NCBI GenBank assembly: GCA_024196135.1
Contig: JAMQCK010000483.1
Location: forward strand, 1 to 21,725
DNA length: 21,725 bases
Direction of reading: 5' to 3'
DNA from: Pleurotus ostreatus/Saccharomyces cerevisiae fusant
Lineage: Eukaryota > Opisthokonta
Below, one piece after another: positions 1 through 9,538 of this stretch. The position numbers were made by a program, and so were the translations under genes. The notes under the pieces are model-generated. The model worked only from the letters and a program-made list of their open reading frames with translations, was not told the origin of the DNA and made no database searches. Positions within the stretch are counted from its first letter, which is position 1; each line of letters starts with the position of its first letter.

Positions 1-252
1 ATGGAGCCGCCTGCAGGGGAGGCACACGCAGACGAGGAAGGAACTCCCATACAGCCGGGATATCTCCTGCGCTCGACGCGCGAGTATCTGGAGGGGAAGA
101 TCCCGGGGCAGTATGAGTGCAATGTGTGCATGGAGGAGGATGCGGAGCTGCGGTGTGCGAAGTGTAAGGCGGTCAAGTATTGTAGCAAGGAGTGTCAGAT
201 GCAGGATTGGAAGGGAGGGCATAGAATGCAGTGTTACGAGGCGGTGTTCTGA
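1..252 (+). CDS. MYND-type zinc finger protein, C-terminal part (cut by left edge)
   Basis: The open frame runs from the window edge to a TGA at 250-252 and ends in a complete MYND zinc finger. Its eight metal ligands, numbered from the window edge, are C40, C43, C52, C55, C61, C65, H74 and C78, with the typical YCSKECQ and DWKGGH text between the later ligands. MYND fingers are protein-protein interaction modules found in chromatin, ubiquitin-related and signalling proteins, so the finger alone does not give a function. The ATG at base 1 may simply be the window boundary. A finger at the very C-terminus suggests that this is the last exon of a longer protein, although small MYND proteins also exist. 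No splice site is needed inside the visible part. A poly(A) signal follows 90 bases after the stop. Confidence 0.85.
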   Translation: MEPPAGEAHADEEGTPIQPGYLLRSTREYLEGKIPGQYECNVCMEEDAELRCAKCKAVKYCSKECQMQDWKGGHRMQCYEAVF

Positions 253-341
253 TTCATTGATTTTCTTGTGAGTGTCCTTTTGTAGTCGACCGTTTTCGAT
301 TGCTGATGCTCGAGGGTCAGGATTGAGTGCATTTTACTCGC

Positions 342-347
342 AATAAA
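342..347 (+). terminator. Poly(A) signal AATAAA for the MYND gene
   Basis: A canonical AATAAA lies 90 bases after the MYND stop codon, which is a normal 3' UTR distance. No other gene in the window has such a clear signal. Fungal 3' ends often lack the exact hexamer, so this is suggestive rather than proof. Confidence 0.5.
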
Positions 348-694
348 TATCTCATTGTTTTCATCTCAGCCTTTACTTCTGGGATAAGGTCTGTTCGATC
401 TCGACACAATCGATATCCCGGTCGGTGCGTATAGCATCACAAGTGACATAACGCGTTTGTATTCAAACTCTTGGGGGCCTCCACGGCTCATCAGGAGCAG
501 CTTGGGTGAAGTCTACAACAGCCCAGCCCGATGGCCCGGGCTTTAATTGGTATGTGTATGTCGTACTTGCTAGCCTTCGACCTTGCTCATGCGTTCGCTC
601 GCAGTATCTCACGCTTCTGTGTACCTGTCTTCTCGAAGTAGGCCACCATTGTAAGACGTTCTTCTCCCACACAGAAGCCACCCCACAACTATGA

Positions 695-702
695 TATATA
701 GA
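695..702 (+). promoter_or_regulatory. TATA box of SDR copy 1
   Basis: TATATAGA lies 115 bases before the SDR start codon at 817. It is followed at the expected distance by a C/T-rich stretch typical of fungal transcription starts, which would give a leader of roughly 80-90 bases. Confidence 0.6.
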
Positions 703-816
703 GGCCGTCGTGACCTGCTCTTCTCTTCCCTCTTCCCCCGCTCCGCACTACCCGTTCCTACCCTGAAAGCCTCGCCACTCCTTGACCAGCTTTCTAAGGC
801 CACACATCGTCACAAT

Positions 817-1950
817 ATGGCCGCCCCTCCAACCGACCTGCGCGCCTCCGCGCTCTTTGACATGACGGATCGCGTTGCGCTCGTCACTGGCGGCGGCACG
901 GGCATCGGGCTCATGATTGCGCAAGGGCTGGCCGCGAACGGTGCGAAGGTCTACATCGGTGGGCGCAGAGAGGACGTTGTGAAGAAAAGCGCAGAAGAGT
1001 TCAAAGGGAAAGGGGAGCTGATTCCGTACGTGCCTTCCCTTCGCCATGCTAGACTCGATCATTAACTCTATACCAGCCTCCTCCTCAACGTCACCGAAAA
1101 ATACAGCATCCTCGCCGCCAAAGATATCATCACCTCCACCGACGGCTACCTCGACGTCCTCGTCAACAACGCCGGCCAGTCCGGCCCCTGGTCGTCCTGG
1201 ATGAGCGACGACGCCGATCCCAAAAACTACTCCGCAGAGGCCTTCGGCTCGGCCCTCTTCGCCGAGCCCCAGGACGAGTGGGCAGCGCACTTCAAGCTCA
1301 ATGCGTATTCGTCTTTCTTTGTGACGGGTGCGTTTGTGGGCTTGCTGGCGAAGGGCTCGGAGAGGCATGGCGCGTGGACGGCGAGCGCGATGACGATTAC
1401 GAGTATGTGTGGGAGTAGCAAGCTGGCGCAAGATCATGTGAGTATACAGTTGACAGAGGTTCTGCTCCTATGAATGGCGGTAGAAGTTGCCAGTGTATCT
1501 GACGTCGACGTTGGTGAACTCATCACTGACAACATTCTCAGTGGGCCTACAACGCCGGGAAGGCCACCGCTACACACATCGCCAGGATGTTCGCCACCGA
1601 GCTTGCGCGCCGCAAGATCCCCGTGCGCGTGAACTCGCTCGCTCCAGGTGTCTTCATGTCGGAGTTGACAAAGTCGAGACTGGAGAAGGGTCTGAATAGC
1701 ATGAAGCAGCTTGGATTGCATCCGGTGCCGGCGGGGCGGATTGGAAGGTGAGTGTCGAGCTTGGTAATTTATAAGCATCGAAAAAGGGGACTTGATCGCG
1801 CGGGATCAAAGTTACTGACAAGTCTTCCTTAGCGAAGCCGAGATGGCTGGTACGGCGCTGTGGATGACCTCTACCGCCGGATGCTACCTGAACGGACAGG
1901 AAATCCTCATCGACGGAGGCCATGCGACGCTAAACCCCTCGAGGCTATAG
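817..1950 (+). CDS. Short-chain dehydrogenase/reductase, copy 1 (RhlG/3-oxoacyl-ACP reductase-like)
   Basis: The exons are 817-1025, 1077-1437, 1542-1747 and 1833-1950, which join to 894 nt and 297 aa. This is a classical SDR Rossmann enzyme. The cofactor motif TGGGTGIG is at residues 24-31, NNAG at 100-103, and the probable catalytic set is N145, S179, Y193 and K197 (YNAGK). The basic pair in GGRRE after the second strand suggests NADPH preference. The C-terminal DGG(H) text is typical of the family. By memory of the families it most resembles fungal proteins annotated as rhamnolipid-type or 3-oxoacyl-ACP reductases. The substrate cannot be read from the sequence. All introns have GT donors and AG acceptors, with phases 2, 0 and 2. 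The start is the first ATG after the TATA box and matches the start of copy 2 (14074-15191). The gene is convergent with the SHPRH-like gene, 304 bases away. Confidence 0.93.
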
Positions 1951-2254
1951 AAAATGTCTTTTCTCTTTGGCCTATGATTCGTATCACAGGACGAGGCGTA
2001 ATAATACAAAGTTCAACATGGCTCGGGAAGTGCCGGTCTTTGTGATGGTGACATACATACACGTGACAAGTCCAACATGAGCGCCCACAGTCGCCTACAT
2101 AAGGCCAGATGGTGGCGACTGCTTGTATCCGCAGCTTCTTTTGACATTGTTCAATACATCCATACCGACGACTCTATAACGCCTGCTTTAGATATAGATT
2201 AATGTGTGATATATGCTCTATAGATCCAATGGCATACTGTCCGCTCTAGATAAT
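1951..2254. other. Convergent intergenic region (SDR copy 1 / SHPRH-like gene)
   Basis: This 304-base AT-richer stretch lies between two convergent stop codons and should hold both 3' UTRs. No exact AATAAA was seen on either strand. I see no gene here. Confidence 0.6.
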
Positions 2255-5200
2255 TTAGGCGCGCACCCGCGAAGGACCCGCAACTGCATTTACATGCTGT
2301 CCGGAGCCACCGCTACCTCCTCCACGATGCTCTACATCCTGCATCGCATCCTCTGGGAGTAGATACTCAAGATCCTCGTACATATGCGGGAAGAGGATCT
2401 CCAACATGTCGTCCGTCCTACGCATGCGATGTTAGTCGGGCGATTGAGGTAGGTGTGCTCAAGTACGCACTTCATGATGTAGTCTCCCTTCTGCTGCTTC
2501 GCGCTCGCCTTCGTTGTTTTCTTCTTCTTCGGAGACCCCGAAGCCTCGTCAGCACCAGCGAAGGAGACATTGACAGTGCCGACGGCATTGTCCTTCGTGT
2601 AGAGGGACAACCCCTTCTTAGCGGCCAGGTCGAGGATGTTTTTCTCGACGGTATCTACAAGCCCAAAGTTGTCAGCGCAATTCAGAGAGCGTGGAGCTAC
2701 ACATACCCTCTGCATAGTAGCAGAACACCTCGGTGGGCCGCTGCTGACCCATACGGTCGATACGGGCGATGGCTTGGATTTCGAAGCCATGGTGCACAAC
2801 ACTTTCCAGCAGGAAGACCCGCGAAGCGCATGTGACGTTCAGTCCGGCGTTCTCGCGCTCCCCGTGCAGAAGGAGCACTTGAATGTTAGGGTCCGTCCTG
2901 AACTTGTTCGCCGCGTCCGCCTGGTCGATACGCAGGCACGGAATGTCTACACGCTGGAGTCAGCCTTACACTCAGACGACATCGTGGTCAATGCTTACCA
3001 TTCTCCTTCATCGCATTTTGCAGGACTGCAAGGCGATCATCAGCGTTTTTTCAGCAAAAAGCTGGAGGTCGGCTTACTGAATAGGGAGTCCGCCCAAGCA
3101 GAGAAGACGATGCTCTTGGCCCCTTCCTCTTCCAGTTGAATGTACAGAAGATGGCGGATGAGCGTCTGGATCTTGTGGCCGTAGTCTCCTTCGCACTCGA
3201 TGGCCTGGATATCCTTGTAGAGTTCCGGATCTGATATTTCGATGTCATGAGTACGAACAAAGAGATGTACATGGAAAGAAGACATACCGATTGTGTTGTA
3301 GTCGATCTTGCGACGCGTCTGAGGCGCAAGCTGGTTGTCTTTGCTCGGTTGAGGTGGTGCGGGGCCCTTCTTCTCGTTCACGGTGAAGCGCTGAAGGGAC
3401 TTGGGGTTGATAGGAACCCTAAGCAATGTGAGGACGGCGTCAACAGGAGGGCATTCGTAATACCCACCGACACACGGGACACGTCTTGCCCTCCGGCCTA
3501 GCGGTCCACATCTTCATGCATCCCTGTCAAAATCCGTCAGTTACATATCCTAACCGCCGGCGGGAAGGCCTACCTCGCAGTATATGTGCGCGCACGGCGT
3601 GATGAATCCGCGCACGAACTCGCAGCGGCACAAAATGCACACATCCTCCTCTTCGTCCTCATCATCTTTCTCGCCGGCCTTACCCAGATTCTCCAGGTAC
3701 CGCTGGCGCGCGACGTTGGTGTTGATGCGGCCCTCCAGCTTCTGAAGTTCGCTCTCGGTGGCCGCGACCGCGTCGTCGAGCATTCCCTCCCACTCGACGG
3801 ACGCAACGCTGTCGGATATCTCCTGCAGCTGGCGGAAGTACATGACACGCTGGTTGAAGGCTCGTCGCATGTGCCGCAGGTCGACCTCAAGAACGCGCGC
3901 TAGTTCGTCTGTAGGATGAGAGGTTAGTGCCGTCGCGCTTGGTCGTTGACATAGACATACTCTGATCCTTTATGAGAGTCTTAAGGGCCTGAACAGCGTC
4001 TCTGCAGGTTGTCTTCTCAAAACTCTTTGGCCTTGCTTTGGCGCCCTTAGCCTGAATATCGTTCATGATCTGCAGATGCGCGTCAGTTGAGGAGTTGACC
4101 ATCATTCTAAAGCAAAGAGCATACACTCTTGATCGACCGTTCCCCCATGTCCTTCACCAGCTCCTTGCGCTCTTCCAGCAAGGTCTTCTGCAGCACCTCA
4201 TGCTCCGGCTGCAAGTCGATTACATCGGTGTTATCAACCTCCTCTATATCACTGCCAGGCCCATCGACGTAGTCGATGTACCTCCTTCTTGGAGCTTCTG
4301 GCTCGTTCTCGGCGGCGGCGGCAGCGGCTTCACGAGCAGCTTTCGTCTGGCGGAACTGCCTCTCCCTGAAAACGATGAGTTATGTGTCGGTAGAGAATTC
4401 GTCGAGACATACCGCGCATCGTGAGCGGCCAACAAAGTACGTTCATTGGTCATCGCTTCGCGCTTGTCGGCCAGGAGTTGGACGTAGGCTTGAAGGTAGG
4501 TCTCTATCTCGCCCTATACCGAGTTCAGCCCCGCTGTAAACGTCCAAAGCCCCACCAACGCACCTGATCATCAAGCGAGCGCTGGTACTCGCCGCCGTCA
4601 GCATCATCCTGCGCGCGGAAGTTCTTCGTTAACAGCTCCTTGATGCGGCCACGCCACGTCCACAGGAGCTCGGTCTGTGCGTTGAGGACCTTGGCGACCA
4701 CGCTGTTGGCCTCCCTCATCTAGCAGATGATTAGCGATCACGACTTCTTCAGCATGACCATTACGAAGACTCACCAACTCGCGCGACTTGACGGCTTCGC
4801 CCGGGTCTGGGAGGTACGGGCTGTCGATGAAAGGAGGGTCATCATCGCTGATCTCGGAAACTTCCTCGTTGGTCTTAAAGAGCTCGATAGCCTTTTGCGC
4901 CTCCGTCTCCGTACCTGGGAACGATGTCAGCGTTAGGTCGACGTAGGTTGATACATTGAAGCCAACGAACTCTTGAGCAGTGTGCTCCTCAGCTCGTCGG
5001 CCTTCGCATAAGCCTCGGTCTCGGCATTGCTATTGTTCAGGACATGGTGTATGTCACCAAGCAGGAAGTGTACCTGAAGGTAGCGTCAGCCATTTTCCTT
5101 GGTGAACGAGCCCTAGAAAACATACTTTGTGCAGCACAATCCGACACTCGCGCAGACGCGCCTTCAACGAGCGCAGCTTGTTCTTATACGCATCGCCCTC

Positions 5201-8200
5201 CGGTGTCTTCGGAATGCCAACCTCGTCCACGTCTTCCGAGACCTCGCTGGTCGGCGAGCCCGCGCGACCCTTGCCCTTGCTTGTAGAGGGGCCGGCTTCG
5301 GCCTCGGCCTCTTCAGGGTGAGCTTCGGCGTAGTCCTGCCGAAGCTCTTCGCCTTTCTCGCGATGCTCGTCAAGGGCAGCGACGAGGTGTGACTGAAGGG
5401 TGCTGGCAGCCTGAAGAGCGGTTTCCAAAAGGGCTAGCGACTTGCGCTCGCGCTTCGGGTCGCCGTCCTGCTGTTGCACAAGCTGGGCTTGGCGGACGAG
5501 AAGCAGGACCTTGGAATCATGTCAGCGTCGCCGTTGAAGATGAGACTTCGAGCACTTACCTTCGACTTTCGGTCGTCCATCGTGCTCTTCCAGTTCTGGT
5601 CACGCATCGACTGCAGACATGTTAACGCTAAACAACATACCAAAGTTGCCAACGCACCTCTAGCACCTGCTCCATCGTCTTCAACGGCGCCTTCACCGTC
5701 TTCTCTCCCTGCTGGCGCTGCAGCTGGCCGACCTGCGGATGCGTGCAAACCGCGCGCAGCCGCCGAATGCCTGCGCGCAAGACAGCGGTGTCCAGCTCCC
5801 ATCCCGCCGAAGCAGCTACGCCACGGGCATCCAGACCAAGGGTGTAGAGAATCCCCTCCAGGGTCTCGTCGTATACATGACGTTCAACGCGCCCCATCTC
5901 GACGGGCACCACGAACCGCGTTTGTTGCGGGATCGTGAGCTCGTCTTTGACGGAGGCCTTCGTTGTGCTGAAGACGAAGGTGTTCAGTAAACAAGCGTAA
6001 AAGCATGGGACTATCTTAACGCACCGAACCGCATATCCCTGGATGAACGCTGCGAAGTGGGCGGCATACGCCGGCTGGATGAGACGGTTCCAGAGTTTGC
6101 TTGAGCCGACGACGTCGTCGACGCGGAGGAAGCTGATGATCATCGTTCAGCATGACTTCAAGGTAGAGAATGATGTACTATGCTCACCGTAGCACGTGGA
6201 TCAGATCCGATACCTGCTGGCGCGCTGGAGTCCCAGATACCGCATACGACGCCCTCCGCGGGATCAGCGAGACCATATCCCTACAATGCTCAGTCAGCGC
6301 CCATTCCTCCCTCACCAAACAAATTTCCTCTCCACTCACTCAGTCTTCCCACCCCCAACCATCTGCACCTCGTCCATCACCACCCGATTCCACTCGCAAA
6401 TCACCAACGGGCTCCGCGGCCTTTCCACATTCGCGTACACCACGTCCTGCCTTCGCGGCCGCTCGCGCGCGGGGAGCGCGACGGCAAGGTCCGCGGCGAG
6501 CACGCGGTACGTGGTGATCACGACGTCGTAGGAGTTGACCCAGGCGGGGAAGTCGAGGGGGAACTCATCCTCAGCGGGAGGCGCTGGGGTTTTGGAGCCC
6601 TTCTTCGTCTTGGCGGTCTTCGCAGCAGCCTTGGGCGCCGATTTACCCCCCGCCGCCGCCTTCTCCTTCGCCCTCTTCGCCTTCCCGACCAATTTTCGTA
6701 CGCGCTCGTGCTCCGACTGCGTGTGGAAGATGGGCACGGGGACCGTGTTCCAGCCATCGTAGAAAAGGACCTTGAGCGACGGCGCGTGCTTCGCGAGCTC
6801 CTCGCACCATTGGGAGGCGAGTGTGGGCGGGGTGACGATCAGGGTGGTCTACGGAAGTGGGTTGGTATTTGGACAAGGGCAAGGAGGAGCGAGGCACAAA
6901 AGGTCACAGGAATTAGAGCACGGGATAAGACGGAGAACAGCAAATAAGGATACGGGAAACAAGAGCGCGGGGAATTAGAGCACAGACGACCACTCACCTT
7001 AACCGTCCTCACATCCACCTTCGCCTCCGGGTCCCACCGTGTCTGGCTCGGATTACGCTGGATATCCAGCGGCTTCGTGAGCAGGATGAGCGCGATCATC
7101 TCCACGGTTTTTCCCAGGCCGGGTTCCTCCGCCAAGATTGCTCCTAGGGCGGGCTCGCTCTCCTCCGGTTCTTCCAAGGATATAGTTGAAGATAGCCGAT
7201 TAAACCAAAGCTCCCTTCCACCCGACGAAACCTTGTCCCAAAAGCTGAACCTGCTGACGGGTCGCTGGACGAGCTTGCCGCTTAGCGAGAACCCCAGTCC
7301 TTCATGCCCGAGGAGGAAAAGCACGCTGCGGCGCTGGAAGGGGAGGAGCTTCGCTTTCAGGTCTTTGGGTTGGGCGAAATTTGGGTCTTGCGGAGAGGGC
7401 GGTGCTGGGCGCAGGGCGGAGTAGAAGAAGGGGATATCGACAGCGCCCGAGGGTAGGGCGATGTCGGGGTAGGATGACGGAAACACGTAGGTCAACAGGC
7501 GGGTTTGAGAATCGTCCAACAATGCCGCTTGGACCTTGGTAGGACGTCTGCAATACTTCGCTGGTTGCGTCTCGCCGGGGGTGAGGGCGACGGAGAGGGT
7601 GAGTTGGAGTTGGAAGGGGAGTTCGTCGTCGGCGACCGCGGATGCGGGAAGGGCGACGAGATTCATCTCCGCGCTGAACTCGGCACGCGCGAAGCGATAG
7701 AGCATGAAGATCGCAGAGAGGAGGTCCTGCACCGCCGCCGGGTCGCTGTAATCGTGGCCCTCAAGGTCCGCGTCGGCATCGAATCGAGGCAGGAGGGCGA
7801 TCCAGACGAGACTCGGAAAGTCGCCGATGGAAGCCACTACGCGTCGCCCATCAGCCGAGCGAGTGAGGCGAGGAGCGGGGAGTGGAATGGTGTGTGGGTC
7901 TTCATTGTCATTGCGCAAATCGTCTATCGCAGTGATAAGAGCTTCTTCTTCGTCCCTCCATCCTCGATGCGTGGCCTCTTGTTGGTTGATGTAGTGATTT
8001 GGTGCCGCATCACTCGGGACATGGCGCGTGAACCCGATGGTGAATGTATGCCGAAGCAAGGGAATGGGGTCTGTGACATCCGTAGACACCGCCACTTGCG
8101 CAAAAGGCTCGAGAAAAGGGTATCGCATCTCTTCGTTAGATGATGACTCATCCTGATCTTGTTCTCGAGCAGCGGCTGGGGCCTTGGTCCGCTTAGTACG

Positions 8201-8431
8201 CTTTCGAGGAGTTGCCTGCGTCGACGCAGCAGCGCGCTTCTTCCCCGTCATTGGGGGGTCCCTCGAGCCTGAAGCTACACCGGACTGCAAGACTTGAAGG
8301 AGCGCGGGTATGTTGAGCGTCGGTCGAAAGTCATTGTTCTCCAGCGGCGCGTTGAGATAGCGTTTGGGGAGTGCTCGAAGGGAGTGTACATGGAAGGACT
8401 CGGTAGTCCGCGCGGGACCAGAGTCTGCCAT
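2255..8431 (-). CDS. SNF2-family ATPase with RING finger, SHPRH/Irc20-like E3 ubiquitin ligase
   Basis: There are 21 exons: 8431-6998, 6848-6340, 6280-6188, 6132-6025, 5967-5658, 5610-5560, 5509-5126, 5073-4971, 4914-4775, 4719-4564, 4513-4413, 4365-4125, 4069-3961, 3908-3574, 3523-3468, 3418-3288, 3230-3078, 3025-2999, 2946-2707, 2654-2471 and 2417-2255. They sum to 5028 nt and 1675 aa, close to human SHPRH and yeast Irc20 in length. Helicase lobe 1 has EEPGLGKT (K441), the Walker B-type DEVQ (637-640) and SGTP (663-666). A long charged helical region follows, then a C3HC4 RING (C1337, C1340, C1352, H1354, C1357, C1360, C1373, C1376). Lobe 2 ends with motif VI, QAIARIDRMGQQR (1538-1550). A RING inserted between the two helicase lobes, with EEPGLGKT and DEVQ, is the signature of SHPRH/Irc20. 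The human protein ubiquitylates PCNA in DNA damage tolerance. The same role here is inferred. A Lys/Ala-rich segment (about 531-574) lies between lobe 1 motifs, where animal SHPRH carries H1 and PHD modules. The start is the first ATG of a long open first exon. Confidence 0.94.
6909..6983. repeat. 13-bp direct repeat in intron 1 of the SHPRH-like gene
   Basis: GGAATTAGAGCAC occurs at 6909-6921 and exactly again at 6971-6983. Both copies lie in a 149-nt intron, the longest of the gene, whose other introns are 47-59 nt. Read on the gene strand, the repeat contains CTAAT, a possible branch-site text. Confidence 0.75.
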
Positions 8432-8469
8432 GCTGGAGAGAAGGGGACTCGAGCGCGTGGGTGAGAGTG

Positions 8470-8475
8470 ACGCGT
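8470..8475. promoter_or_regulatory. MCB-like box ACGCGT, proximal
   Basis: This palindromic ACGCGT lies about 40 bases before the SHPRH-like start codon (8431). ACGCGT is the MluI cell-cycle box bound by MBF (Mbp1/Swi6) in yeasts, which drives G1/S transcription of replication and repair genes. The role here is inferred. Confidence 0.4.
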
Positions 8476-8483
8476 TGAGATGG

Positions 8484-8509
8484 TGGTCAAAAGCAAGTTG
8501 CTTTGACCA
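8484..8509. repeat. Near-perfect inverted repeat between two ACGCGT boxes
   Basis: The left arm TGGTCAAAAGCAA (8484-8496) and right arm TTGCTTTGACCA (8498-8509) are reverse complements except for one extra A in the left arm, and one base separates them. The repeat sits just upstream of the SHPRH-like start. It could be a dimeric factor site or a hairpin. Confidence 0.7.
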
Positions 8510-8515
8510 ACGCGT
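8510..8515. promoter_or_regulatory. MCB-like box ACGCGT, distal
   Basis: This second ACGCGT starts 40 bases after the first one and abuts the inverted repeat. Tandem MCBs are usual in G1/S promoters of yeasts. That a basidiomycete uses the same logic here is inferred. Confidence 0.4.
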
Positions 8516-9538
8516 TGCATTGTTGTGATTAGCACGTGGTCAGGTGACTCGTGCCTCGGAGCCGAGGTCACAAATAGACCACAGCCGTGACCTGAACGTG
8601 ACGGTGACAGTTGAACATAACGCTGTAATCCCCTGTACCTGCCTGTTGATGATCAATGTATTCATCATCGCTTTTAGCACAATTCATCTCTTGGATAGAG
8701 GCGAAACGCGCTTGGCTCGGAGCTTACCCTTTTACCCCTCCCGCGAGGCTGTCACGGCCAAGGGACGCCCGGATACCTTCTCGTCGATGCCCCTCCTGCT
8801 CATGAAGGCACGTTCGATGTCAGTTCTCAAGGCTATACTATCCCACATGCACATCTACACTCTGCTGCATGATGTCCTGAGCTCCTCCTGAAGCAGCCGC
8901 GCTCGCAGTCTCAGGAGTTGACGGACTAGCGCGCCTGCATCCAAGCATCGCGTGTACCGCGATAGTCAAGACACAGCCAATCTGTCAACAGATACCACCG
9001 CAAAATAAGCTCAAGGTCCGCTCCGCCGGCATACAAGCTCCCGCCGGGAGAGGGCGGCGAGTAGCCTCTGCAAGGTCTCAGACAGCGGCTAGGAACACGG
9101 TGGCTTTCTCCTCCGTCGGTCTGCATCCACGGGTCCAGCCCAGTCACGACGTCAGACAGTTTACGATGCCAGTCAAAGCAAAGGAGGAGAGGTCAGAATC
9201 AGCAAAGAGGATAGAATTGTGTTATAGAAGAACGAAAAACATAGGCTGCTAGCGTAAATTGTCCATGGGTGTACGATACTTAATCCAAGAGAGTAGAAGG
9301 TAGCAAGGAGACTATAGAGGAAGATAGCAAAGAACAGTTCGTTAGGAACATGCTGGGTACGTTAGAATAATAGCGAATCCCTGAGGCGCAGCCGGGGCGA
9401 TTAGCACAATAATAGCGGTATACAACCACATTAAGAGTGGTAAAGAATTGTCCGTGAACATGAGCTGCGAGAAATGGATGTCAGCAACAAGTACTTCATA
9501 TGTGAGATGGAAGGCACGCACGACGAGATTAACATAGA

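Larger units (their letters stand above)
253..816. other. Intergenic region: MYND 3' end and SDR copy 1 promoter
   Basis: This 564-base stretch has no convincing gene. It holds the AATAAA signal, one isolated ACGCGT at 451-456, a GC palindrome GCCCGGGC near 533-540, the TATA box at 695-702, and a pyrimidine-rich leader (about 718-790) before the SDR start codon. The short open frames here lack recognisable domains. Confidence 0.7.
8432..9538. other. Intergenic region upstream of the SHPRH-like gene and downstream of UbiA
   Basis: This 1107-base stretch has no confident gene. Its left end is the SHPRH promoter, with two ACGCGT boxes and an inverted repeat. Its right end (about 9342-9464) holds a possible alternative last exon of the UbiA gene encoding a hydrophobic helix. 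A small hairpin (ATCGCG and CGCGAT arms, 8947-8963) lies between them. The short open frames in the middle show no domain. Confidence 0.6.

Noticed and set aside
691..816. In-frame upstream ATG at 691 for SDR copy 1
   Set aside because: It overlaps the TATA box, so it would not be in the mRNA. The homologous start in copy 2 also supports 817.
748..1437. 229-codon open frame on the minus strand
   Set aside because: It lies opposite SDR copy 1 exons and spans their intron without features, so it is a shadow frame.
8947..8963. Hairpin with ATCGCG/CGCGAT arms as a terminator or factor site
   Set aside because: It is short, isolated and not placed at a transcript end, and similar 6-bp hairpins are common in this GC-rich DNA.
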